From NCBI RefSeq assembly GCF_003319105.1, contig NZ_QOHH01000011.1, forward strand, positions 62,001 through 126,000: 64,000 nt of DNA, in the 5' to 3' direction. Position 1 is the stretch's first letter. Each line of letters starts with the position of its first letter. This DNA comes from Blastococcus sp. TF02-09 (GTDB lineage Bacteria; Actinomycetota; Actinomycetes; Mycobacteriales; Geodermatophilaceae). Both the position numbers and the translations under genes were made by a program. Of this stretch, positions 48,511 to 57,153 are shown in pieces. The notes below the pieces were generated by a model that had not been told where the DNA came from, did no database searches, and saw only the letters and a list, made by a program, of their open reading frames with translations.

Positions 48511-49680
48511 ATGCGCCGAGCAGCGGCCGTGCTGGCGATGGGGAGCCTGGTCTTCCTGGCCGGGTGCACCGGGAGCGACGGCGAGGAGTCCGGCGGCACG
48601 ACCGCGGCAGCCGCTCCCGCCGAGGTCACCGTGGTGCCCGCCGACGGGACCGGCGACGTCTCGCCGATCGCCCCGGTGGAGCTCTCCGTGACCGAGGGCG
48701 AGCTCACCGAGGTCAGCGTGGTCGACGGTGTCGGCGCCGAGGTCGCGGGTGCGCTCACCGAGGCCGCCGACGACTCCGGCCCCGACGTCTGGACGCCGCA
48801 GGAGCCCCTGGCCTACGGCACCACCTACACGCTCACCGCGACGGCGACCAACACCGCCGACGAGGAGAGCGAGACGACCTCGACGTTCTCCACCGTGACC
48901 CCGGCCGCGGTGTCCACGCCCTCGGTCGGCCCGCTGGGCGGCCAGACCGTGGGCGTCGGAATGCCGATCCGCGTCTACTTCGACGACCCGGTCGCCGACA
49001 AGGCCGCCGTCGAGCGCAACCTCGTGGTCACCAGCTCCACCCCGACCGACGGCGTGTGGTCGTGGGTGGACGACAGCGAGGTGCACTTCCGGCCGTCGCA
49101 GTACTGGCCGGCGAACATCGACGTCCGGCTGGACGCGAACCTCTACGGCGTGGACTTCGGCGACGGCGTCTGGGGCGAGAAGAACCGCACCGTCGAGTTC
49201 TCCATCGGCGACCGGCACGTCTCCGTCGCCGACGCGTCGACCCACACGATGGAGGTCTACGACGGCGACCGCCTGGTGCAGACCTTCCCGATGAGCGCGG
49301 GCAGCCCCGACAACCCGAGCTACAACGGCGCGCACGTCGTCACCGAGATGAACCGCGACCGGATCATGGACTCCAGCACCTACGGGGTGCCGGTCGACGC
49401 CCCGGGCGGCTACCGCACGCCGGTGGAGTACGCGGTACGCATCTCCGACAGCGGCGAGTTCGTGCACGCCGCCCCCTGGTCGGTGGCGCAGCAGGGCAAC
49501 ACCAACGTCTCGCACGGCTGCATCAACCTCTCGACCGAGCGGGCGAAGTGGTTCTTCGAGTTCTCGGTGCCGGGCGACGTCGTCGAGATCAAGGGCTCCG
49601 GAGCCGGGACGCTGAGGTCGGACATCGCCGACTGGACGGTCCCGTGGGACGAGTGGCAGGCCGGCAGCGCGCTGAAGTGA
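48511..49680 (+). CDS. L,D-transpeptidase lipoprotein
   Basis: 389 residues from ATG 48511 with GGGGGAGAGGAG upstream. The N-terminus RRAAAVLAMGSLVFLAGCTGS is a lipoprotein signal (LAGC). Two Ig-like regions follow (VTVVPADGTGDVSPIAPVELSVTEGEL; VSTPSVGPLGGQTVGVGMPIRVYFDDPV), as in mycobacterial LdtMt enzymes. The YkuD catalytic domain begins HVSVADASTHTMEVYDGDRLVQTFPMSAGSP and ends with the catalytic VSHGCINLS (Cys nucleophile). It forms 3-3 crosslinks in peptidoglycan outside the membrane, resistant to many beta-lactams. Adjacent to nothing obviously related. Confidence 0.94.
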   Translation: MRRAAAVLAMGSLVFLAGCTGSDGEESGGTTAAAAPAEVTVVPADGTGDVSPIAPVELSVTEGELTEVSVVDGVGAEVAGALTEAADDSGPDVWTPQEPLAYGTTYTLTATATNTADEESETTSTFSTVTPAAVSTPSVGPLGGQTVGVGMPIRVYFDDPVADKAAVERNLVVTSSTPTDGVWSWVDDSEVHFRPSQYWPANIDVRLDANLYGVDFGDGVWGEKNRTVEFSIGDRHVSVADASTHTMEVYDGDRLVQTFPMSAGSPDNPSYNGAHVVTEMNRDRIMDSSTYGVPVDAPGGYRTPVEYAVRISDSGEFVHAAPWSVAQQGNTNVSHGCINLSTERAKWFFEFSVPGDVVEIKGSGAGTLRSDIADWTVPWDEWQAGSALK

Positions 49681-49696
49681 CCCGGTGATCACCGGG
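49681..49696 (+). terminator. Palindrome directly after the L,D-transpeptidase gene
   Basis: CCCGGTGATCACCGGG: 16-bp perfect palindrome starting next to the stop codon at 49680. As RNA it gives a 6-bp GC stem with a GATC loop, a weak terminator candidate. Confidence 0.45.
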
Positions 49697-49760
49697 CCCC
49701 CGGCAGGCGTTTCCTGCTCCTGACCTGGGGGCATCCTCCCGGTCTACCGAGGGAGGCACC

Positions 49761-50231
49761 ATGGACACCTGGCTCATCGTCGTCCTCGTCATCCTGGCCG
49801 TGGTCGTGATCGCGATGCTGGCCCTGGCCCTGGCCAAGCGCTCGAGGATCGCCCGTGCCCGCCAGCGCGAGCAGGCGCGCGAGCACCTGCACGAGGCGCA
49901 GATCCGCGGCGCCCGCGCCGAGAAGGAGCAGGCGCTGGCCGAGGAGCAGGCCGCCACGGCCCGCCGCGAGCTGGCCGAGGCGCAGGAGCGCGCCGCGGTC
50001 GCCGAGAAGGAGGCCCGGGAGCGGGCCGCCCGCGCCGACGAGGACCGCACCGCCGCCGAGCAGCTCCGCGCGCGGGCCCGGAAGGCCGCTCCCGACCTGG
50101 TGCACGGCGACGGCGCGAGCGCCGGCGAGGGCGGTCCGACCGGCCGGCACGCCACGGGCGGCGACGCCGCGCCCGGCCGCACCGAGGCCCTGCCCACCGA
50201 CCCCGGGACGGGCGGCGCCACCCGCCGGTGA
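49761..50231 (+). CDS. Membrane-anchored coiled-coil protein
   Basis: 156 residues from ATG 49761 (GGGAGGCACC in front). An N-terminal membrane helix WLIVVLVILAVVVIAMLALALA is followed by about 90 residues of Ala/Glu/Arg heptad-like sequence (ARQREQAREHLHEAQIRGARAEKEQALAEEQAATARRELAEAQERAAVAEKEARERA), clearly a long coiled coil, then a disordered Gly/Pro/Thr-rich tail. No family known to me. It could organise a protein complex at the membrane. Codon use is typical of the region. Confidence 0.75.
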   Translation: MDTWLIVVLVILAVVVIAMLALALAKRSRIARARQREQAREHLHEAQIRGARAEKEQALAEEQAATARRELAEAQERAAVAEKEARERAARADEDRTAAEQLRARARKAAPDLVHGDGASAGEGGPTGRHATGGDAAPGRTEALPTDPGTGGATRR

Positions 50232-50285
50232 CTTCTGCCCCGGTCGACGGTCCTACCTGCAGGACCGTCGACCCGGGAGGGACCA

Positions 50286-51365
50286 ATGACCGATCTGCTC
50301 GCGATCGGCACGCGCAAGGGGCTGTTCCTGGCCCGCAGCGAGGACGACCGGCACACCTGGACCGTGGGGGGACCGCACCTGCTGGCCCAGGAGGTCGCGG
50401 CGGTCAGCATCGACACCCGCCGCCGGCGGCCGCGCGTGCTGGCGGGCATCCAGTACGGCCACTGGGGCCCGTCGGTCGTGTGGTCCGACGACCTCGGCGG
50501 CACCTGGGAGGAGAACGACTCCGGCGCGGTCCACTTCCCCGAGGACACCGGGGCCGCGCTGGCCCGCGTGTGGCAGCTGCGCCCCGACACCGCGGAGCGG
50601 CCCGACGTCGTGTGGGCGGGCTGCGAGCCGCACTCGCTGTGGCGCAGCACCGACGGCGGGTGCAGCTTCTCGCTGGTCCGCGGGCTGTGGGACCACCCGC
50701 ACCGGCCCACATGGGAGCCCGGCGGGGGCGGCGGCGCCGTCCACACCATCCTCCCGGACCCGGCGACCGACCGGGTCACGGTCGCGATGAGCGCCGGCGG
50801 CGTCTACGTCAGCCCGGACGGCGCCACCGGCTGGGAACCGCGCAACCGCGGCATCAGCGCCAGCTTCCTGCCCGAGCCGCCGGAGTACGGCCAGTGCGTG
50901 CACAAGGTGGCCGTCGACGCGGGGGACCCCGCCCGGATGTACGCCCAGAACCACTTCGGGGTGTTCCGCACCGACGACGGCGGCGGGTCCTGGACGTCGA
51001 TCGCCGAGGGCCTGCCCGCCGACTTCGGGTTCCCGATCGCCGCCTCGCCGTCGGTCCCGGGGACGGCGTGGGTGGTGCCGCTGGTGGCCGACATGCAGCG
51101 CGTGCCCCCGGACGGCCGGCTGCGCGTGCACCGCACCCGGGACGCCGGCGAGACCTGGACCGAGGTGGGGAAGGGGCTGCCCGACGCCGCCTGGACGTCG
51201 GTGCTGCGGGACGCCTTCTGCGTGGACGACGGCCGACCGACCGGCGTCTACGTGGGCACCCGCGACGGCTGCGTCTACGCCAGCGCGGACGAGGGCGACA
51301 CCTTCACGCTGGTCGCCGACCACCTACCCGACGTCCTGGCGGTCCGCGCCGCTCGGCTCCCGTGA
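50286..51365 (+). CDS. BNR-repeat / exo-alpha-sialidase-like beta-propeller protein
   Basis: 359 residues, ATG 50286, GGGAGG upstream. A beta-propeller with several BNR/Asp-box motifs: S-x-D-x-G-x-x-W appears as SDDLGGTWEEN, STDGGCSFSL, RTDDGGGSWTS and RTRDAGETWTE. There is no signal peptide, so it is cytoplasmic. Sialidase catalytic residues are not evident; many such proteins (glycosyl hydrolase-like, YCF48-like) are binding or assembly propellers. It starts LLAIGTRKGLFLARSEDDRHTW and is followed after 10 nt by a MoaD/ThiS-like gene, a pairing I expect to recur in actinobacteria. Confidence 0.85.
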   Translation: MTDLLAIGTRKGLFLARSEDDRHTWTVGGPHLLAQEVAAVSIDTRRRRPRVLAGIQYGHWGPSVVWSDDLGGTWEENDSGAVHFPEDTGAALARVWQLRPDTAERPDVVWAGCEPHSLWRSTDGGCSFSLVRGLWDHPHRPTWEPGGGGGAVHTILPDPATDRVTVAMSAGGVYVSPDGATGWEPRNRGISASFLPEPPEYGQCVHKVAVDAGDPARMYAQNHFGVFRTDDGGGSWTSIAEGLPADFGFPIAASPSVPGTAWVVPLVADMQRVPPDGRLRVHRTRDAGETWTEVGKGLPDAAWTSVLRDAFCVDDGRPTGVYVGTRDGCVYASADEGDTFTLVADHLPDVLAVRAARLP

Positions 51366-51375
51366 GGGTGGCGCC

Positions 51376-51657
51376 GTGAGCGTGCAGGTGGTCCTCCCGG
51401 GCGTGCTCGCCGACCTGGCCGGCGGCGCCAAGCACCTCGACGTCGAGCCCGGGGGCGCGACGCTGGCCGATCTGCTCGACGCGGTGGCCGCGCAGCACCC
51501 CACCCTGGGCCGCCGGATCCGGGACGAGACGGGACGGGTGCGCCGCTTCGTGAACGTCTACGTGGACGGCGAGGACGTGCGCTGGCAGGGCGGGCTGACG
51601 ACGGCGGTGCGCGACGGCGCCGTCGTCCAGGTGCTGCCGTCCGTCGCCGGCGGCTGA
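51376..51657 (+). CDS. MoaD/ThiS-like ubiquitin-fold protein
   Basis: 93 residues from GTG 51376 with GAGGG upstream. The beta-grasp fold is suggested by VQVVLPGVLADLAGGAKHLDVEPGGATLADLLDAVAAQHPTLGRRIRDETGRVRRFVNVYVDGEDVRWQGGLTTAVRDGAVVQVLPSVAGG. The C-terminus ends in GG, needed for adenylation and thiocarboxylate formation in MoaD and ThiS. No MoaE, MoeB or ThiF is nearby. It may donate sulfur or be conjugated to another protein; the propeller protein of the same operon is a candidate partner. Length fits MoaD. Confidence 0.87.
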   Translation: MSVQVVLPGVLADLAGGAKHLDVEPGGATLADLLDAVAAQHPTLGRRIRDETGRVRRFVNVYVDGEDVRWQGGLTTAVRDGAVVQVLPSVAGG

Positions 51658-51699
51658 GCGGCGATCGCCGACGCACGCGGTGCCGCCGGATCCGGCTGC

Positions 51700-51705
51700 C
51701 ACGAT
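51700..51705 (+). promoter_or_regulatory. Leaderless -10 element of the ECF41 gene
   Basis: CACGAT ends 6 nt before GTG 51712, favouring it over GTG 51706 as the start. Confidence 0.4.
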
Positions 51706-51711
51706 GTGCGG

Positions 51712-52629
51712 GTGACGGGGACGGCGACCGACGAGTTCGAGGAGCAGCGCGCGCGTCTGTTCGGCATCGCCTACCGGATGCTGGGGTCGGCGACGGACGC
51801 CGAGGACGTGCTCCAGGACGCGTGGTTGCGCTGGCAGGGGGTCGATCGGGCGCAGGTGGCTGCCCCGGCGGCGTTCCTCGCCCGCACGGTCACCAACCTG
51901 TGCCTGACCGCGCTGACCTCGGCCCGTGCCCGGCGCGAGGTGTACGTCGGCCCGTGGCTGCCCGAGCCCGTGCTCACCACCCGCGGCGTGCCCACGGACC
52001 TCGACCCGTCGGAGGACGTGCTGCAGCGGGAGAGCGTGGGGTTCGCGCTGCTGGCGCTGCTCGAGCGGTTGTCGCCGCCCGAGCGGGCCGCCTACGTGCT
52101 GCGCGAGGCCTTCGCCTACAGCGCCGGCGAGGTCGCGGCGCTGATCGGCACCTCCGAGGCCAACGCCCGGCAGCTGCACTCGCGGGCCCGGGGGCGCGTC
52201 GCGGGCGAACGGTCGCGGGAGGTCGACCCGACCCACTGGCGGGAGCTGGTCGCCCGCTTCCTGACCGCCGCCCGCGACGGGGACCTGGCCGGGCTGGAGG
52301 CCCTGCTGACTGCGGACGTGGTGGCGCGCGCCGACGGCGGCGGCGTCATCAACGCCGCGCGCCGCCCGGTGGAAGGCCGCGTAAACGTGGCTCGCTACGT
52401 CGCCGGGGTCGTCGCTCGCTTCTCGGAGGGGCTGGTGCCTGCGTTCGTCGAGGTCAACGGCGTCCCGGCGGTCGCCTTCACCGACAGGTCGAACCTCCAC
52501 GGGGTCCTCGTCGTGCAGGTCGAGTCCGCGCGGCTGACCGCGCTCGACCTGGTGGTCAACCCCGAGAAGCTCGCCTACGCCCAGCGCCAGCTGTCACGGA
52601 TCGGAGGCCTGCCTGGTCTGAGCGGGTGA
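51712..52629 (+). CDS. sigJ: ECF41-type RNA polymerase sigma factor
   Basis: 305 residues from GTG 51712 (GTG 51706 is two codons upstream). Sigma-2: EEQRARLFGIAYRMLGSATDAEDVLQDAWLRWQ. Sigma-4: LERLSPPERAAYVLREAFAYSAGEVAALIGTSEANARQLHSRARGRV. The linker WLPEP is diagnostic of ECF41. The C-terminal 110 residues form a SnoaL-like domain (FLTAARDGDLAGLEALLTADVVARADGGGVINAARRPVEG ... VVNPEKL) with the DGGG and NPxKL signatures that regulate ECF41 activity in cis instead of an anti-sigma factor. Function is likely stress response. The downstream epimerase gene is the likely target. Confidence 0.93.
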   Translation: MTGTATDEFEEQRARLFGIAYRMLGSATDAEDVLQDAWLRWQGVDRAQVAAPAAFLARTVTNLCLTALTSARARREVYVGPWLPEPVLTTRGVPTDLDPSEDVLQRESVGFALLALLERLSPPERAAYVLREAFAYSAGEVAALIGTSEANARQLHSRARGRVAGERSREVDPTHWRELVARFLTAARDGDLAGLEALLTADVVARADGGGVINAARRPVEGRVNVARYVAGVVARFSEGLVPAFVEVNGVPAVAFTDRSNLHGVLVVQVESARLTALDLVVNPEKLAYAQRQLSRIGGLPGLSG

Positions 52630-52646
52630 GGAAGGGAGAACCACCC

Positions 52647-53399
52647 ATGACGACCACCCTGGTCACCGGTTCCACCGGGACGCTCGGCAAGCCCACCGTC
52701 ATCCGCCTGCGTGCTGCGGGGCACGACGTCCGCGCCCTCAGCCGGGGCAGCGGCCCCGGCCTGACCACCGGCGACCTGCTGACCGGTCGCGGTCTCGGGG
52801 ATGCGCTGACCGACGTCGACACGGTGCTGCACCTGGCCACCGGCCGCCGAGGAAAGGGCGACGTCGAGGCGGCCCGCGCGCTGCTCGAGGCGGCCACCGA
52901 CGCCGGGGTGCGGCACCTCGTGCTCATCTCCATCGTCGGGATCGACGACATCCCGCTGGGCTACTACCGCGACAAGGTCGTCATCGAGCGCCTGGTCCGG
53001 GAGTCGGGGCTGCCGTTCAGCATCCTGCGGGCCACCCAGTTCCACTCCTTCGTCGAGGCGCTGTTCACCACTCAGCGGGCTCTGCCCGTCGTCGCCGCGC
53101 CGGCGTTCCGGCTCCAGCCGATCTCCGTCGAGGAGGTCGCCGACAGGCTGGTCGCGCTGGCCGGCGGTCCCGCGGCCGGCCGGGTCCCGGACATTGGCGG
53201 CCCGGAGCAGCGGGACGTCGCCGACCTCGCCCGGCTGTGGACGAGGGCCACCGGCTCCCGGCGCCCCGTCGTGCCGCTGTCCCTACCGGGGAAGGTGTTC
53301 GCCGGCTACCGGGCGGGCTCGGCGATGGTTCCGGGGCCGGCGTACGGCCGGCTGTCCTTCGCCGACCACCTGGCCGGCTCCGTCGGGTCGCGCCGGTGA
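52647..53399 (+). CDS. NmrA/epimerase-like NAD(P)-binding protein
   Basis: 250 residues from ATG 52647 with AAGGGAGAA upstream. The Rossmann motif is TTLVTGSTGTLGKPTVIRL, followed by DTVLHLATGRRGKGDVEAARALLEAATDAGVRHLVLISIVGI and PFSILRATQFHSFVEALF. It is of the atypical SDR (NmrA/NAD(P)H-binding) type; no YxxxK is obvious except YYRDK. This is a typical companion of ECF41 sigma factors, probably an oxidoreductase or quinone-related protein. It overlaps the next gene by GTGA. Confidence 0.86.
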   Translation: MTTTLVTGSTGTLGKPTVIRLRAAGHDVRALSRGSGPGLTTGDLLTGRGLGDALTDVDTVLHLATGRRGKGDVEAARALLEAATDAGVRHLVLISIVGIDDIPLGYYRDKVVIERLVRESGLPFSILRATQFHSFVEALFTTQRALPVVAAPAFRLQPISVEEVADRLVALAGGPAAGRVPDIGGPEQRDVADLARLWTRATGSRRPVVPLSLPGKVFAGYRAGSAMVPGPAYGRLSFADHLAGSVGSRR

Positions 53400-53806
53400 C
53401 CGCGCTGCGGTCGGGCCTGGCGCTGCTCGCCGCCGTGCAGCTCGTCCTCGGGGGCTGGACGCTGCTTTCCCCGGCGAGCTTCTACGACGACGTGCCGACC
53501 GTCGACCTCACCCCGCCGTTCAGCGAGCACGCCTTCCGGGATCTCGGCGGTGCCACGCTCGGGCTGGCCGTCGTCCTGATCGCCGCGGCCGTCTGGACGG
53601 AGCGGCGGCTGATCGCGGTGGCGCTGCTGGCCTACCTGGCGTTCTCGGTTCCGCACCTGATCTTCCACCTGGGGCACCTGCAGGGGGCGGGTGGGCCGAC
53701 GGCCGCCGTCCTCGTCGTCCTCCTGGCCGGTTCGGTGGCGCTGCCCCTGGCGCTGCTGGCCGTCACACTGGGCTTCAGCGGGCGACCGGTGCTTCCCGGC
53801 CGATGA
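53396..53806 (+). CDS. Four-helix membrane protein
   Basis: 136 residues from GTG 53396, overlapping the previous stop. Four hydrophobic helices: LRSGLALLAAVQLVLGGWTLLSP, FRDLGGATLGLAVVLIAAAVW, LIAVALLAYLAFSVPHLIFHLGHL and TAAVLVVLLAGSVALPLALLAVTL. The arrangement resembles DoxX-like/DUF4267 proteins but I cannot assign it. The last gene of the ECF41 cassette (sigma factor, NmrA-type, membrane protein); probable role in the same stress response. Confidence 0.75.
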   Translation: MTALRSGLALLAAVQLVLGGWTLLSPASFYDDVPTVDLTPPFSEHAFRDLGGATLGLAVVLIAAAVWTERRLIAVALLAYLAFSVPHLIFHLGHLQGAGGPTAAVLVVLLAGSVALPLALLAVTLGFSGRPVLPGR

Positions 53807-53809
53807 GGG

Positions 53810-54052
53810 TCAGAGGGCGGCGAGCTCGGCGCAGGAGGCGCAGAGCTGCTGGTCGTCGTAGCCCGCCGGCGGCCACGGCTGCTGCTCGTCGAGGGAGACG
53901 TAGGCGCCGCACAGCGCCTTCCGGCTCTGTCCGCTGACCCGGCCGATGGTGGCGTGGGCCGGGCCGATCTGGCGCGGCTGGAGTCCGCCCACGCCGAAGG
54001 AGCCGACCATCACGACCGCGTGTGCTGTGCCGTACGCGTAGACGCTGGTCAT
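53810..54052 (-). CDS. Small protein with putative Cys metal site
   Basis: 80 residues from ATG 54052, supported by GACCCT 6 nt upstream; an in-frame start at 54211 gives a longer version. The second half RKALCGAYVSLDEQQPWPPAGYDDQQLCASCAELAAL has three Cys (CG, CxxC), as in small zinc-ribbon-like proteins of actinobacteria (DUF3039-like, tentative). The N-terminus MTSVYAYGTAHAVVMVG is unknown. Probably cytoplasmic. It converges on the membrane protein gene with a 3-bp gap. Confidence 0.55.
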   Translation of the reverse strand: MTSVYAYGTAHAVVMVGSFGVGGLQPRQIGPAHATIGRVSGQSRKALCGAYVSLDEQQPWPPAGYDDQQLCASCAELAAL

Positions 54053-54058
54053 GGAGCC

Positions 54059-54064
54059 AGGGTC
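54059..54064 (-). promoter_or_regulatory. Leaderless -10 element of the gene at 54052
   Basis: Minus-strand GACCCT ends 6 nt before ATG 54052. Confidence 0.4.
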
Positions 54065-54165
54065 CGAGCCGCGGCGTCCCCGGACCAGCACCGCCGGGTG
54101 CGTGTTCGGCGCAGCCGTCACTCGCGTCCCTCGCGTCGCACGCGGCGGGGTGGTTCCCGCTAGGA

Positions 54166-54194
54166 GGTGCCCAGCGCTAAGGGGTGCCCAGCGC
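54166..54194. repeat. 12-bp direct repeat over the dapA stop
   Basis: GGTGCCCAGCGC occurs at 54166-54177 and 54183-54194, straddling the end of dapA, so the last codons are duplicated just behind the stop. It looks like a small slippage duplication. Confidence 0.6.
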
Positions 54195-55079
54195 CGCCGC
54201 GAGCGCCGCACCGACGGCCGCGGTCTCGTCCTCGCCCGCGGGCAGCTGCGGCAGCCGCATCGCCGGGCCGGGGATGCGGCCGGTGAGCGTCAGCGCCAGC
54301 TTCGACCGCAGCGCGCCGTTGCCGGAGCCGGAGATCAGGTCGATCACCGGCAGCACCGAGCGGAACACCTCCCGCGCCTGCTCCGGCTCACCGGCCTCGG
54401 CCAGCGCGATGACCCGCGCGAGCTCTTCGCCGACCAGGTGCCCGGCCATGCTGACCAGGCCGACGGCGCCGACCGACAGGTAGGGCAGCAGGAGGTCGTC
54501 GTCGCCGCAGTACCAGGCCATCCCCGTCTCGTGGATCAGCCGGAACGCGGCGGCCGGGTCCTGCGTGGCGTCCTTGATCGCGGTGATGCGCGGGTGCTCG
54601 GCCAGCCGGCGCAGCGAGTCGGCGCTGAGCCGCAGCCCCGTGCGGGCGGGGACGTCGTAGAGCATCACGGGCAGGTCGCCGGCGTCCGCGACGGCGGACA
54701 GGTGCGCGACCACGCCGTCCTGCGAGGGGCGGGAGTAGTAGGGCGTCACCGCCAGCAGCCCGTCGGCGCCGGCCTCGGCCGCGTGCCGCGCCATCGCGAC
54801 CGCGTGCCGCGTGTCGTTCGAGCCGGCGCCCGCGAGGACCAGCGCGCGACCGCCCAGCGCCCGGACGACGACGCGGACGAGGTCGGCCTTCTCGCGGTCC
54901 GACGTCGTCGGCGCCTCGCCGGTGGTGCCGTTGAGGACGAGGCCGTCATGGCCGGCGTCCACCAGTTCGACGGCGAGGCGTTCGGCGGCCTCCAGGTCGA
55001 GGGCGCCGTCGTCGGTCATCGGCGTGACCATCGCCGTCAGGAGCGCGCCGAAGGGCCGTACCGGGGAAGGGGCGGGCAT
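54177..55079 (-). CDS. dapA: 4-hydroxy-tetrahydrodipicolinate synthase
   Basis: 300 residues. It condenses pyruvate with aspartate semialdehyde on the lysine/diaminopimelate pathway, feeding peptidoglycan. Signatures: LVLNGTTGEAPTTSDREK, TPYYSRPSQDG, YDVPARTG with Tyr141, and the Schiff-base Lys169 in AIKDATQDP. Together these match DapA of the class I aldolase family. Related enzymes (NanA, KdgA-like) are less likely because of the T-T-G-E and Y-Y-x-x-P pair. It is convergent with the small Cys-protein gene side and divergent from the dehydrogenase gene. A TAGATT box is 8 nt upstream. Confidence 0.93.
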   Translation of the reverse strand: MPAPSPVRPFGALLTAMVTPMTDDGALDLEAAERLAVELVDAGHDGLVLNGTTGEAPTTSDREKADLVRVVVRALGGRALVLAGAGSNDTRHAVAMARHAAEAGADGLLAVTPYYSRPSQDGVVAHLSAVADAGDLPVMLYDVPARTGLRLSADSLRRLAEHPRITAIKDATQDPAAAFRLIHETGMAWYCGDDDLLLPYLSVGAVGLVSMAGHLVGEELARVIALAEAGEPEQAREVFRSVLPVIDLISGSGNGALRSKLALTLTGRIPGPAMRLPQLPAGEDETAAVGAALAAALGTP

Positions 55080-55155
55080 GGGTGGGGAATCTAGCCGCCG
55101 GATATCGTCCGGGAGCCTCCGGCCCGGAGGCGATGTCCCGACCCCGGGGGTGGCC

Positions 55156-56298
<1,143 letters not shown>

Positions 56299-56303
56299 GC
56301 GCC

Positions 56304-57101
56304 GTGACCGCCCCCGAGCAGCCCACGGTCCTGACCGAGCGCACCGGTCACGTCCTGCTGGTCACGATCAACCGGCCGCAGGCGCGCAACGCTCTCGACC
56401 TGGACGTCGCCACCCGGCTGGCCGACGCCTTCGACGCCGCCGAGGCCGAGCCGGAGATCCGCTGCCTCGTGCTCACCGGCGCTGGCGACCGGGCCTTCTC
56501 CGCCGGGGCCGACCTCAAGGCCCTGGCCCGCGGCGAGCGCGCGATCGTGCCGGGCCGGGAGCACTACGGCTTCGCCGGTGTCGTGCGGCACCCGACGAGC
56601 ACGCCGGTGATCGCGGCGGTGAACGGCGCGGCGCTGGGCGGCGGCACCGAGCTGGCGCTCGCCGCGGACCTCGTGGTCGCCGCGGAGCACGCCACCTTCG
56701 GCGTCCCGGAGGTGACGCGCGGGCTGCTCGCCGCTGCAGGCGGGGTGTTCCGGCTGCCCGAGCAGCTGCCCCGCAAGGTCGCGATGCGGCTGGTGCTCAC
56801 CGGGCAGCCGATGAGCGCGGCGGAGGCGCTGCGCTGGGGCCTGGTCAACGAGGTCGTCCCCGCCGCCGACGTGGTGCCGACGGCGCTGCGGCTGGCCGGG
56901 GTCGTCGCCGCCAACGCACCGCTGGCCGTGCAGGCCAGCAAGCGGCTCGCGCTCGGGATCGTCGACGGCGAGCGGCCCGCCGAGACCGCTCTCTGGGACC
57001 GCTCCGGCGAGGAGATGGGCCGGCTGCTCGCCTCCGCCGACGCGGCCGAGGGCATCCGGGCGTTCGCGGAGAAGCGGCCGCCGCGCTGGACAGCCCGCTG
57101 A
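56304..57101 (+). CDS. Enoyl-CoA hydratase/isomerase (crotonase)
   Basis: 265 residues from GTG 56304. Crotonase fold: VLLVTINRPQARNALDLDVATRLADAF, LTGAGDRAFSAGADLKAL (oxyanion hole SAGADLK), VNGAALGGGTELALAADLVVAAEHATFGVPEVTRGLLAAAGG with Glu at the position typical of hydratases, and PLAVQASKRLALG near the C-terminus. It hydrates trans-2-enoyl-CoA made by the adjacent dehydrogenase. Whether the natural substrate is straight-chain, branched or a cyclic acid is not known. Confidence 0.93.
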   Translation: MTAPEQPTVLTERTGHVLLVTINRPQARNALDLDVATRLADAFDAAEAEPEIRCLVLTGAGDRAFSAGADLKALARGERAIVPGREHYGFAGVVRHPTSTPVIAAVNGAALGGGTELALAADLVVAAEHATFGVPEVTRGLLAAAGGVFRLPEQLPRKVAMRLVLTGQPMSAAEALRWGLVNEVVPAADVVPTALRLAGVVAANAPLAVQASKRLALGIVDGERPAETALWDRSGEEMGRLLASADAAEGIRAFAEKRPPRWTAR

Positions 57102-57153
57102 CCGGGGAACTCCGGCGCGCGCCACGGGTGAGCCGGCTCCGTCGGGGGCAGGT

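Noticed and set aside
50286-51365. True sialidase
   Set aside because: Only Asp-box propeller repeats are visible; no arginine triad or export signal supports sialic acid hydrolysis.
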